DNA from: Ardenticatenales bacterium
GTDB taxonomy: Bacteria; Chloroflexota; Anaerolineae; Ardenticatenales; Ardenticatenaceae
Direction of reading: 5' to 3'
Assembly (NCBI GenBank): GCA_020634795.1
Contig: JACKAZ010000004.1
Coordinates: 111,001 to 175,000, forward strand
DNA length: 64,000 nt
In this document: positions 52,295-60,963 of the stretch, piece by piece
How positions within the stretch are numbered: the first letter of the stretch is position 1
How the letters are laid out: every line of letters begins with the position of its first letter
The notes under the pieces: generated by a model
What the model saw: the letters and a program-made list of their open reading frames with translations, nothing else
Told to the model about the DNA's origin: nothing
Database searches by the model: none
Made by a program: the position numbers and the translations under genes

Positions 52295-53518
52295 CTAATC
52301 CGTCTCTTCCGCTTCGGCGAAGATGCGGTCGGCGTGGCTCAGCAGCAGCTCGCGCCGTTCGCGCGGGATGAGCCGCGATTCGAAGTAGGCGTCGAGCAGG
52401 GCGCGTGGCCCCGATTCCGCGATTTCTTGCGCGTTGCCGAGTCGTAGCCGCTGGGGCCGTTCCACGTCCCGCACGATCGAGGCGATGTGGGCCGCTTCCT
52501 TTAATAGGGCGCGAATATCGCGGTTGTTGACATGGGCCACGTTGTCGGGCGTGGCGCGAATAATGAGCTTGACTACCGCGTCGCTCACATCCATCCGCGA
52601 CAACCCGTCGTGGATTTGCTGCATCGGATCGGGCGCCTCGCGCACGTCGAGCGTGATCTGGCGCATGGGGCGTGTGGGGGTCTTGATGAACTCCCAACGG
52701 GTTGGCCCATCGCCGATCTCTGCGACAACGAAGCCCTTTTCCTCGCGCGCCTCCCCGAAGTCGATCCGCTCGATTGAGCCGCTGTAAACGACCGGCGGCT
52801 GTTCGTGGAGCGACTGATGTTTGTGGATGTGGCCCAACGCCACATAGGCAAAGCGCGGATCCTTCAGAATGCTCGGCTCCAGCAGCAGGTCGTTGCCGAG
52901 CAGCACGGAACGCTCCATGCCGAAAACGGCCCCGGGCACGGTGCCATGCGCCACCATGACGGCGGGCGCGTCGTCCGTCACCTTGTCCAACAACGTCTGC
53001 ATTGTGCTGAACAGAACCTGCTCGATCAACTGATCGATCTCTTGGCTGGAAAGGCCCCGATATTCGTCGCGCGCCAAGATGTGGCTGCGTGTCACCCACG
53101 GCAGCGCCACGATCTGCACTTCGCCGTTTCGGGTCGGAATGCGGAGGTAATCGGGCCGATCCGCGACGGTGATGTGGGGAATATTGAGTGTGCCAAATAT
53201 CTCGACGGCGTGGGCGCGCTTGGCCGCGTTCGGCAGGTCGTGGTTCCCCACCAGCAAGAAGGTGGGCATCCCCGCCTCGCTCAACCGCTGGATGCGCTTG
53301 GCAAATTCGCGTTGGTGGGTCGGCGACGGGTCGCGGTTCTTGAACGCATCGCCCGCAAAAACCACCAAGTCGATCTTCTCGTCAAGGGCATAGTCGATCA
53401 CGAAATCAAAGGCACGCAAAAAGTCATTGAGCCGTGTCGAAAGCCCCGTCTCGGGATCGAGCCGGCCATAGTTTTCAACACCGAGGTGAAGGTCTGCGAA
53501 ATGGAGTAGGCGAATCAT
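52295..53518 (-). CDS. SbcD/Mre11-like DNA repair exonuclease
   Basis: A 407-residue calcineurin-like phosphoesterase of the SbcD/Mre11 family. Metal-binding motifs: LLHFADLHLGVENY (Asp, His), VVFAGDAFKNRDPS (Asp), VGNHDLPNAAKRAH (Asn, His) and later VMVAHGTVPG and ALGHIHKHQSL. It should be the nuclease half of an ATP-dependent double-strand-break processing complex. The ATPase half (SbcC/Rad50) is usually next door but is missing here: the flanking genes are PP2C-like and ComEA-like. The start at 53518 lacks a clear ribosome binding site. Confidence 0.9.
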   Translation of the reverse strand: MIRLLHFADLHLGVENYGRLDPETGLSTRLNDFLRAFDFVIDYALDEKIDLVVFAGDAFKNRDPSPTHQREFAKRIQRLSEAGMPTFLLVGNHDLPNAAKRAHAVEIFGTLNIPHITVADRPDYLRIPTRNGEVQIVALPWVTRSHILARDEYRGLSSQEIDQLIEQVLFSTMQTLLDKVTDDAPAVMVAHGTVPGAVFGMERSVLLGNDLLLEPSILKDPRFAYVALGHIHKHQSLHEQPPVVYSGSIERIDFGEAREEKGFVVAEIGDGPTRWEFIKTPTRPMRQITLDVREAPDPMQQIHDGLSRMDVSDAVVKLIIRATPDNVAHVNNRDIRALLKEAAHIASIVRDVERPQRLRLGNAQEIAESGPRALLDAYFESRLIPRERRELLLSHADRIFAEAEETD

Positions 53519-53561
53519 AGGGTTGGGTGAGTGGGTGAGTTCGGGGGTTTGGAGTTATTTG

Positions 53562-53617
53562 GGTGCATGGTGCATGGTGCAAGGTGCAAGGTGCAAGGTG
53601 CATGGTGCATGGTGCAT
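53562..53617. repeat. 7-bp tandem repeat GGTGCAW x8
   Basis: Eight heptamers in the order T,T,A,A,A,T,T,T at the last base, in the 223-base gap between the SbcD-like and ComEA-like genes. A degenerate CTGCCCTGAGCAAGGTCGAAGG word follows at 53659. Confidence 0.92.
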
Positions 53618-53741
53618 GGTCGAATTGTTTTAGCGCTATTATGTTCGGAGCCTGTCTTGTCTGCCCTGAGCAAGGTCGAAGGGAGCGGAGCCGTCCGTGC
53701 AGCGGTCCGACGCCCTCCCGTTACCTGCTCTGCGTTGCCGT

Positions 53742-54359
53742 TCAATCGAGCGTGACGTGGTCGCGCAGTTGGTCGAGCAGCTTTTCGCCGATGCCGCGCA
53801 CCTCTTGGAGCTGATCGACCGAGGTGAACGGGCCGTTGGCCTCGCGGTACTCGACGATGCGGCCAGCCAGTGCAGGCCCGATGCCCGGCAACGTTTCCAG
53901 CTCTGCGGCCGTGGCGCTGTTCAACCCCACGAGCGGCCCACTGCTCGGTGCCTCGCCCGCCAGCGTGTCGGCGCTGCTGGGGGCGCTGACCGGCGGTGGA
54001 GCCGCCTCGCCGTGGCGCGGCATGTGGACCTGGACCCCGTCCGCGAGCAGCGTGGCCTGGTTCAGCGCTTCGAGCGCGGCCTCCTCGGTGGGGCCGCCTG
54101 CGGCCTGCAACGCATCGACGACGCGGCTCTGCGGAGGCAGGGTGTAAACCCCGGGCGCCACCACTGCGCCCGACACAAAGACCGTGATCGGCGCCGCGGT
54201 CGGCGTGATCGCCAGGGTGGGCGTGGCGGGCAGCGACGTTTCTTCAACCAGCAGCAGCGGTTCGGGCGCGGGCTGACGGAGCAACGCTGCAGCGCCGATG
54301 GCGGCAACGCCCACCAGCGCAGCGACCAGCGCCTGCCGCGCACGGGATAAATGGCTCAA
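53742..54359 (-). CDS. ComEA-like DNA-binding protein (SLBB plus helix-hairpin-helix)
   Basis: About 205 residues: one N-terminal transmembrane helix (about 12-30, ALVAALVGVAAIGAAALL), then an SLBB-type beta-grasp domain (ITVFVSGAVVAPGVYTLPPQ), then a short Pro/Ser linker and two helix-hairpin-helix motifs (LETLPGIGPALAGRIVEYRE and LQEVRGIGEKLLDQL). ComEA binds double-stranded DNA outside the membrane during natural transformation. TTG 54359 is chosen because AGGAGGTG lies seven bases upstream; a GTG further upstream has no site. comEC or other competence genes are not nearby, so its role here is likely but unproven. Confidence 0.88.
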   Translation of the reverse strand: MSHLSRARQALVAALVGVAAIGAAALLRQPAPEPLLLVEETSLPATPTLAITPTAAPITVFVSGAVVAPGVYTLPPQSRVVDALQAAGGPTEEAALEALNQATLLADGVQVHMPRHGEAAPPPVSAPSSADTLAGEAPSSGPLVGLNSATAAELETLPGIGPALAGRIVEYREANGPFTSVDQLQEVRGIGEKLLDQLRDHVTLD

Positions 54360-54559
54360 TTCAGCACCTCCTGAACGGACAGCGGACCGCCATTTTACGT
54401 CCAAACCCTTGGCCCCGCGCCACCGTCCCACCGGAGGTCATGCCATTATAACCGCTCCTCACGACGAAGACAAGCATCGGCAGTCAACTATAACAAATGT
54501 TCGGTTTCGCACGGCTGTGGGCTATGGTTTGTCGTTGCTTTGTGGTAGAATATGAACGT

Positions 54560-55561
54560 ATGAAAGAGAAAAAATTAGAGGCGGCGCAAAGGCGGCTACC
54601 GACGGTGATCGATACCCTTTCGGCTGCATTCGCATCGCTGGGCCGCGCCCCGTGGCTGTTACTCCCCCCGCTACTGCTCAACCTGCTGATCTGGTGGCTT
54701 CCGTCTCTCCAACTGTCGACCGATTTGGCGACCCGGCTGTTGGAACCGCTCGAATTGTTCTTGGCACAGATGCCGACCGAAGGGACGGCGGCGATTGCTG
54801 AGTACTACAAACTGCTGACAAGCGAACTCACGACGATCAACCTGTGGTCTGCGGCCACATGGCCGATCTTCTTCTGGCCCACGCTGATTTTGGGCCACGG
54901 AGATGGCCCTGCCGTTGCCCTGCAGCGCAACGGCCAACTCGTGGGGATGGCCACAGCGCTCGCCTTCGTGGGGGCGCTGCTGAACATGGCTTGGCTGGCG
55001 TTGGTGGCCGGTGTGGTACAGGGTCGGCCCCGCGCCTTCGCGCGGCTGCTCCGCGATGGGGTCAGCGCGCTGCTGCGGATCATCGGCCTGTTCCTGCTGC
55101 TGGCCTTCATCTTTTTGGCGATCATGACGCCCTTACTGATCGGCGCCTCCTTCTTGGTGCTGATCGTCCCCGCCCTCGGCGCGTTGCTCAACGGGGTGCT
55201 CTTCTTGCTGGCGACATGGGCCGGTATTTGGATAGCGATCCACCTCTATTTTGTGTTGGGCGCGATCTTGCTGGACGATATGGGGATTTTGGAATCGACC
55301 AGACATAGCATTCTGCTGGTCCGCCAGAATTTTTGGAGTGCGTTGGGGCTGATCGCCCTGAGTTGGGTGCTTTCCAACGGCTTTTGGCTGATCTGGCTGC
55401 AATTGAGCCAAACCACCGTGGGTCAACTGGTCGCCATGGGGGGGAGCGCGGCCCTCGGCACGGCGCTGGCCGCCGCGATGATGATCTACTATCGGGATCG
55501 CGTGCCCTCGGTAAAGGCGGCGCTCGTCGCGGCGAAGAAGTTGGCGAAAGAGGCGGTATAG
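54560..55561 (+). CDS. multipass membrane protein, unknown
   Basis: About 333 residues from ATG 54560 (MKEKKLEAAQRRLP) with six hydrophobic stretches, including PWLLLPPLLLNLLIWWLPSL, ALAFVGALLNMAWLALVAGV and ITVGQL...GTALAAAMMI near the end. A cytosolic loop VVQGRPRAFARLLRDGVSAL divides two halves that look alike. The region resembles glycerophosphoryl-diester-phosphodiesterase-membrane-domain/DUF4013-type proteins, but no firm family was recognised. Bases TAGAAT at about 54547-54552 lie a few bases before the ATG, so a leaderless start is possible. gyrB follows 76 bases later. Confidence 0.6.
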   Translation: MKEKKLEAAQRRLPTVIDTLSAAFASLGRAPWLLLPPLLLNLLIWWLPSLQLSTDLATRLLEPLELFLAQMPTEGTAAIAEYYKLLTSELTTINLWSAATWPIFFWPTLILGHGDGPAVALQRNGQLVGMATALAFVGALLNMAWLALVAGVVQGRPRAFARLLRDGVSALLRIIGLFLLLAFIFLAIMTPLLIGASFLVLIVPALGALLNGVLFLLATWAGIWIAIHLYFVLGAILLDDMGILESTRHSILLVRQNFWSALGLIALSWVLSNGFWLIWLQLSQTTVGQLVAMGGSAALGTALAAAMMIYYRDRVPSVKAALVAAKKLAKEAV

Positions 55562-55637
55562 CGCCGCCCGCAAGAGAACAACATCGGCCCCCCACCGGGC
55601 CTGACAAGAACGACGGCTGAAGAGGTAGGAGAAGACT

Positions 55638-58454
55638 GTGGCAACTAAGACAACGACGTATGATGCCAGCACCATTCAGGTGATGGAGGGGCTGGAGGCG
55701 GTACGGAAGCGACCCGGGATGTACATCGGAAATACCGACATCATGGGGCTGCATCACTGCGTCTTCGAGGTGGTGGACAATTCCGTGGACGAGGCGCTGC
55801 AGGGCCACGGTAGCCGCATCGACGTGATCATCCACCCCGACCAGACCATGACGGTACGCGATTACGCCCGGGGTATCCCGGTCGATATTCACCAACCCAC
55901 CGGCTTGCCCGCGCTCGAAGTCATCATGACGAAGCTGCACGCGGGCGGCAAGTTCGGCGGCGCGGGCTACAAGGTCTCCGGCGGGCTGCACGGCATCGGC
56001 GTGAAGGCGGTCAATGCCGTGAGCGAGTGGATGGAGGTGACCGTCCGGCGGGACGGCAAGATCTACCGCCAACGGTACGAGCGGGGCAATCCGGTGACCG
56101 AAGTCAAGGTGGTTGGTAAGACGAAGAAAGACGACACCGGCACCGAGACGCGCTGGAAGTACGACCCCGAAATCTTCAAGGCCGAGGGGCTTGAGTACAA
56201 CTTCAAGACGTTGGCCCACCGCTTCCGCGACATGTGCTTTCTAACCCCCGGTCTGCAGATTAGCTTGGTCGATGAGCGTGAGCCAGGATTGGAAGCGACC
56301 TACTATTTCCAAGGGGGGATCGCGGCCTTTGTGCAATTCCTCAACCGCACCCGCGAACGGCTCCATCCGGTGATGTATATCATGCGCGAAGTCGACGAGG
56401 TGCTGGTCGAGGTCGCGATGCAGTACACCGACGGCTATCAGGAGAGCATCCACACCTTCGCCAACAACATCAACCAGCCGGAAGGGGGCACTCACCTTAC
56501 CGGCTTCCGCTCGGCACTGACCCGCACGATCAACGATTATGCGCGGCGGAGCAACCAGCTTAAAGAGAAAGATACCAACTTTTCTGGCGACGATGTGCGC
56601 GAGGGGCTGACGGCCATCGTCAGTGTGAAGGTCAAGGATCCGCAGTTCGAGGCGCAGACCAAGATCAAACTCAACAACACTGAAGTGAAGGGCGCGGTCG
56701 AAAGTACGCTCAACGATGCGCTTTCGACCTGGTTGGAAGAGAACCCCCGTTCTGGCAAGGCCATCGTTGGCAAAGTGCTGACCGCCAGCCGCGCCCGTGC
56801 TGCCATGAAGAAGGCGCGGGACATGGTGATCCGCAAATCCGCGTTGGAATCGCTGACCCTGCCCGGCAAACTCGCCGATTGCTCCGAGCGCGACCCCGAA
56901 AAAACCGAGCTTTTCATTGTTGAAGGCGACAGTGCGGGCGGCTGTTTTTCTGGGGATACGGAGGTTGCCTTAGCCGATGGTCGTAATGTGAGCTTCGAAC
57001 AACTCGTTGCCGAGCAAGCGCAAGGGAAGCGTCACTTTTGCTATACGATCCGCAAGGATGGTACCGTCGGGCTGGCGCAGGCGATTCATGCGCGTGTTAC
57101 AAAGCGAGATGTCGCGGTCATTCGGCTGACATTAGATAACGGCGGCCAAATTGTCTGTACCCCAGATCATCGCTTCATGTTGCGAGATGGTTCGTATAAA
57201 GCGGCTCGCAACTTGTCGGAGGATGATTCGTTGATGCCGCTTTATCGCAAGCTGTCGAACACAGACGAAGGGGGGATTACGATCGATGGGTATGAGATGA
57301 CATGGAACCCGCCTACCGATGGCTGGTTGTTCACTCACGTTTTGGCTGATTGGTACAATCGTTCGAAGGGCGTATACCGTCTAGAAGACGGCGATCATTG
57401 CCATCATATCGATTTCAATAAGCTGAATAATGACCCCACGAATATTCGACGTATGCCCGCCGATGAACACCGTGCCCTTCACCGTCGTCATGTGAAAAAG
57501 ACGCTTCATCGTCCAGACGTCGTTGCCAAATGGCGAGCGGTTCGAGAAAGTGACGAACAGACGATTGCTGCCCTAAGAGGGGTCTCGCGTGAGCAGGGCG
57601 TGGTTGATGTAGAAGGTTACCGAGCCTACAGGATCAACACGGGAGACAAGAGCCTATTGCGCTTCGATAGTTTCTGTGATCGTCATTTCGATGGCGATGG
57701 GAGGCGCGCCTCTGAAGCTGTCGCCAACTATAACCACCGAGTCGTTTCAATCGAGCGTGTCGCAGAGACGATGGACGTCTATGATATTGAGGTGCCGCAT
57801 ACGCATAACTTCGCACTAGCGAGCGGTGTGTTTGTGCACAACAGCGCGAAGGGGGCGCGCGACCGTCGCTTCCAGGCGATCCTGCCGCTACGGGGCAAGA
57901 TCATCAACGTCGAGAAAGCCCGCATCAACCGCATCCTCGACAACCGCGAGGTACAAGCCCTGATCTCCGCGCTGGGCTGTGGCATTGGCGACAGCTTCGA
58001 TCTGGCCAATCTGCGCTACAGCCGTGTGGTCGTTATGACCGACGCGGACGTGGATGGCGCGCACATCCGCACTTTGCTGCTGACGTTCTTCTTCCGCTAC
58101 ATGCAGCCGCTGATCGAACATGGCCATCTCTTCATCGCGCAGCCGCCGCTCTACCAGATCAAGGCGGGCAAGAGTGAGCAGTACGTCTACACCGAGGCGG
58201 AAAAGGAAGCGACGTTGAAGCAGATGGGCGATCGCAAAGTCGGCTTGCAGCGCTACAAAGGGTTGGGTGAGATGAACCCCGAGCAGTTGTGGGAGACCAC
58301 GCTCAACCCCGAAAATCGCACGATGTTGCAGGTCACGATTGAAGACGCGGTGCAGGCCGACAAGACCTTCGATATGCTGATGGGTTCCGCCGTGCCCCCG
58401 CGCAAACGCTTCATCCAGACCCACGCCCGCGAGGTCCGCAACCTCGATATCTAG
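55638..58454 (+). CDS. gyrB: DNA gyrase subunit B with intein
   Basis: A 938-codon ORF in which a 638-residue GyrB host protein is interrupted by a 300-residue intein (residues 436-735). GyrB drives ATP-dependent negative supercoiling with GyrA. Host landmarks: GHKL ATPase FEVVDNSVDEAL and GLHGIGVKAVNAVSEW; TOPRIM EGDSAGG (429-435) directly before the intein; then SAKGARDRRFQAILPLRGKI and the metal motif DADVDGAHI (about 802-810). The C-terminus PRKRFIQTHAREVRNLDI is complete. GTG 55638 has AGGAG six bases upstream. After splicing the exteins join as GDSAGG-SAKGARDR. gyrA is not adjacent. Confidence 0.97.
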   Translation: MATKTTTYDASTIQVMEGLEAVRKRPGMYIGNTDIMGLHHCVFEVVDNSVDEALQGHGSRIDVIIHPDQTMTVRDYARGIPVDIHQPTGLPALEVIMTKLHAGGKFGGAGYKVSGGLHGIGVKAVNAVSEWMEVTVRRDGKIYRQRYERGNPVTEVKVVGKTKKDDTGTETRWKYDPEIFKAEGLEYNFKTLAHRFRDMCFLTPGLQISLVDEREPGLEATYYFQGGIAAFVQFLNRTRERLHPVMYIMREVDEVLVEVAMQYTDGYQESIHTFANNINQPEGGTHLTGFRSALTRTINDYARRSNQLKEKDTNFSGDDVREGLTAIVSVKVKDPQFEAQTKIKLNNTEVKGAVESTLNDALSTWLEENPRSGKAIVGKVLTASRARAAMKKARDMVIRKSALESLTLPGKLADCSERDPEKTELFIVEGDSAGGCFSGDTEVALADGRNVSFEQLVAEQAQGKRHFCYTIRKDGTVGLAQAIHARVTKRDVAVIRLTLDNGGQIVCTPDHRFMLRDGSYKAARNLSEDDSLMPLYRKLSNTDEGGITIDGYEMTWNPPTDGWLFTHVLADWYNRSKGVYRLEDGDHCHHIDFNKLNNDPTNIRRMPADEHRALHRRHVKKTLHRPDVVAKWRAVRESDEQTIAALRGVSREQGVVDVEGYRAYRINTGDKSLLRFDSFCDRHFDGDGRRASEAVANYNHRVVSIERVAETMDVYDIEVPHTHNFALASGVFVHNSAKGARDRRFQAILPLRGKIINVEKARINRILDNREVQALISALGCGIGDSFDLANLRYSRVVVMTDADVDGAHIRTLLLTFFFRYMQPLIEHGHLFIAQPPLYQIKAGKSEQYVYTEAEKEATLKQMGDRKVGLQRYKGLGEMNPEQLWETTLNPENRTMLQVTIEDAVQADKTFDMLMGSAVPPRKRFIQTHAREVRNLDI
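56943..57842 (+). other. GyrB intein with HNH homing endonuclease
   Basis: The 300-residue intein (residues 436-735 of the precursor) starts at Cys (CFSGDTEVALADGRNVSFEQ) and ends VPHTHNFALASGVFVHN, followed by Ser. Block A, block B (CTPDHRFMLRDGSYKAARNL), block F (YDIEVPHTHNF) and block G (VFVHN-S) are all present. An HNH endonuclease sits in the middle (DHCHHIDFNKLNNDPTNIRR, HRALHRRHV). The splicing part closely resembles the Synechocystis GyrB intein as I recall it. Local composition is more AT-rich than the host exteins, as expected for a mobile insert. Confidence 0.96.
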
Positions 58455-58474
58455 CGCCGTATCGAGCCAATCAG

Positions 58475-58503
58475 AGGCCGTCCTCAAACGAGGGCGGCCT
58501 TTT
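58475..58503 (+). terminator. Rho-independent terminator after gyrB
   Basis: AGGCCGTCCTC (58475-58485) pairs with GAGGGCGGCCT (58490-58500) around AAAC, with one T-G mismatch, and runs into TTTT. It lies 20 bases past the gyrB stop. Confidence 0.9.
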
Positions 58504-58713
58504 ATACTGGCGCACGCCTGTAGCTTTTATGGAGATTCATAGGAGGTTTGTCGAACTATAAACTATGCCTTAGAATGGATGGGTCAGATCAATTGCTCTA
58601 TCCTTTTTGCTTGGCCGATCAAGCGACTGCTTTTGTGCGATTTGCCTGTTATCAGTCATTGGCTTCGTTGCGGTTATAGCTCAAGGTGCGCTCTCTTATG
58701 AAAGGTAAGTCTC

Positions 58714-59772
58714 ATGTTCGATCATGTCCGTAGCCCGTTGGGCCTATTGTTGACCCTTGTCATTTTTGCCTCGATCAGCGTGGCGGCGACGCCGTCCCTG
58801 TTAGCCCAAGAGCAATGTCGGTATTTTGCCGAAACGCAGTTCACCGTCTGTGATGATACGGAGGCCATGTTTCTGACGACCTTCGACGCCTACGGGCTGC
58901 AAAATGTCGGCTATCCCGTCTCCCGACGATATACCAGGGACGGCTTTGTGATGCAGGCTTTCCAGAAGGCGATTTTTCAGTGGCGAAGCGACTCACAAAG
59001 CACGGTTTTCGCCAACATTTTTGACGATCTCCATCGTGACCAGTACGACGACCTCCTGCTTTCGGTGCGTCAAACGCCCCTTCAGCTTCCCGACGATTGG
59101 GATGAGGAAGGGCAAAGTTTCGAGGAGATCGTCGCATCGCGCCAAGCGTTGTTAGACGTACGCCCCGCGCTGAAGTCGAGCTATTTTGCAGTCACTGATC
59201 CCCTTCTTTTCTTTGGGTTGCCCACCTCTGAGGTCGAAGATATGGGCAATCATTATGCCGTGCGTCTGCAGCGAGCCGTGTTGCAGGAATGGAAAGAGGA
59301 TGTGCCGTGGGCCACAGCGGGCGAGGTGACGGTCGCTAATGGCGGCGATATCACGAAGGAGCTGGGGGCGTTGCCCGCTGATGCCGTGGTGCCGGAGAGT
59401 GCACCAACCGCGCCCACACCCGTCCCGCCGCCCGCCGCAGCAACCACAGGGGATGTGCGGATCACGGACATCGCCTACGACGGGATCGTCTACCGCGTCG
59501 AAAGTGATGAGTACGCGAAGATCACCAACATGGGGAACAGTGCGGTGAATCTGGCCGGTTGGCGCTTGTATGCTGGGGATCCGGGACAGAACTTTTATTT
59601 CCCCACCTTCCTCATCCAACCCGGCCAATCCTGCCGTGTTTACACCAATGAGTACCACCCCGAATCCTGCGGGTTTAGCTTTGGTCGGGGCAGCGCGATC
59701 TGGAATAACGATGGGGATTGTGGCTATCTCTATGACGGGACGGGTGCGCAGGTGAGTCAGTACTGTTATTAG
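58714..59772 (+). CDS. secreted lamin-tail-domain protein
   Basis: A 352-residue precursor with a signal peptide (about 1-31, LLLTLVIFASISVAATPSLL, cleaved near AQEQ). The 200-residue middle has no known family (QCRYFAETQFTVCDD, GFVMQAFQKAIFQW). A Pro/Thr/Ala linker (about 228-244) leads to a C-terminal lamin-tail domain (VRITDIAYDGIVYRVESDEY, ITNMGNSAVNLAGWRLYAGD, FLIQPGQSCRVYTNE). LTD domains act as extracellular beta-sandwich interaction modules in Chloroflexota. AAAGG lies eight bases upstream of ATG 58714. It stands alone. Confidence 0.8.
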   Translation: MFDHVRSPLGLLLTLVIFASISVAATPSLLAQEQCRYFAETQFTVCDDTEAMFLTTFDAYGLQNVGYPVSRRYTRDGFVMQAFQKAIFQWRSDSQSTVFANIFDDLHRDQYDDLLLSVRQTPLQLPDDWDEEGQSFEEIVASRQALLDVRPALKSSYFAVTDPLLFFGLPTSEVEDMGNHYAVRLQRAVLQEWKEDVPWATAGEVTVANGGDITKELGALPADAVVPESAPTAPTPVPPPAAATTGDVRITDIAYDGIVYRVESDEYAKITNMGNSAVNLAGWRLYAGDPGQNFYFPTFLIQPGQSCRVYTNEYHPESCGFSFGRGSAIWNNDGDCGYLYDGTGAQVSQYCY

Positions 59773-59956
59773 GCCAGGCCGCAGCTGACAGATCGCAACT
59801 CCTGTCACAATGGGGTAACTATGCGTCTTCGATAAGCTGTTCCGCGATTAGGATCAGTCGGATGGGCATGGTACAGTATAGTAGGTGACGCCGTCCCTGC
59901 GCCGCACCCTCGTGCCCCTGATGGCAGGGACGCTGCGCCCTAGAAATGATGGTCAA

Positions 59957-60958
59957 ATGAAGAAGTCAATCACGGACAGCGGTGTGCTCTCGCTGATTGG
60001 GGGTACACCGCTGTTACGTTTGACACGGCTGATCGATCGGCCGGATGTTGCGTTCTATGCCAAAATGGAGCTCGACAACCCCGGGGGTAGCATCAAGGAC
60101 CGTACCGCCTTCCGCATCCTCGCCGCCGCGTTGGATTCGGGCGAGCTGCTGCCGGGGGACACCGTCATCGAATCCAGCTCGGGCAATATGGCGATTGGGT
60201 TGGCCCAAGCTTGCCGCTACTTTGCTCTGCCGTTGATCGTGGTTGTGGACCCCGCCGTCAACCGCCACACGCTCAAAATCCTGCGCGCCTATGGGGCAAT
60301 GATAGAAACGGTGACGGAGCCGTTCGAGGTGGGCGGCTTCTTGGGCGCACGGCTGGCACGTGTGCAAGCCCTGCTGAACGAGATCCCCGGCAGCTTCTGG
60401 ACGAATCAGTATGCCAGCGCGGAGAACCCCGCCGCGCATTACGAGACGATGCGCGAAATTGCCGACGCGCTGGACGGCGATCTCGACTACCTCTTTGTGG
60501 CCACCAGCACCTGTGGCACCATCATGGGCTGTGCGCGGTACATCCGCGATCATGGGTTGTCGACCAAGCTCATTGCGGTCGACGCGGTCGGCAGTGTCAT
60601 CTTCGGCACCCCGCCGGCGCGCCGCTTGATCCCCGGCCACGGCGCGGGCCGCCCGGCCCAACTGCTCGACCGCAGCCTGATCGACGATGTGATCCATGTC
60701 GACGACTGGGAATGTGTGCAGGGCTGTCGCCAACTGCTCGCCCAAGAGGCCATTTTGGCGGGCGGCTCATCTGGGGGAGCGGTCATGGCGCTCCAGCGCT
60801 ACCGCGACCACTTTCGGACCGGAGACCGTGTCGCCTTCATCGTCTGTGATCGGGGCGAGCGATACCTCGACACGATCTATTCCGACGACTGGGTATTGGC
60901 GCAGTTCGGGGAACTGCCCCCGCCGTGCCTCTCTGCGGCTGTCGCCGCCGCGCTCTGA
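59957..60958 (+). CDS. SbnA-like cysteine-synthase-family PLP enzyme
   Basis: A 333-residue fold-type II PLP enzyme. PLP lysine K47 lies in LDNPGGSIKDRTAF, the phosphate loop includes ESSSGNMAIGLA, and AGGSSGGAV is the C-terminal loop. The pattern TNQYASAENPAAHYETM and RDHGLSTKLIAVDAVGS match SbnA-type enzymes, which condense O-phosphoserine with glutamate en route to 2,3-diaminopropionate; ordinary CysK has differing loops. ATG 59957 (MKKSITDSG) fits homologues, while an upstream GTG at 59885 adds a 24-residue unconserved tail. The FAD protein starts five bases after the stop. Confidence 0.82.
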   Translation: MKKSITDSGVLSLIGGTPLLRLTRLIDRPDVAFYAKMELDNPGGSIKDRTAFRILAAALDSGELLPGDTVIESSSGNMAIGLAQACRYFALPLIVVVDPAVNRHTLKILRAYGAMIETVTEPFEVGGFLGARLARVQALLNEIPGSFWTNQYASAENPAAHYETMREIADALDGDLDYLFVATSTCGTIMGCARYIRDHGLSTKLIAVDAVGSVIFGTPPARRLIPGHGAGRPAQLLDRSLIDDVIHVDDWECVQGCRQLLAQEAILAGGSSGGAVMALQRYRDHFRTGDRVAFIVCDRGERYLDTIYSDDWVLAQFGELPPPCLSAAVAAAL

Positions 60959-60963
60959 CATCC

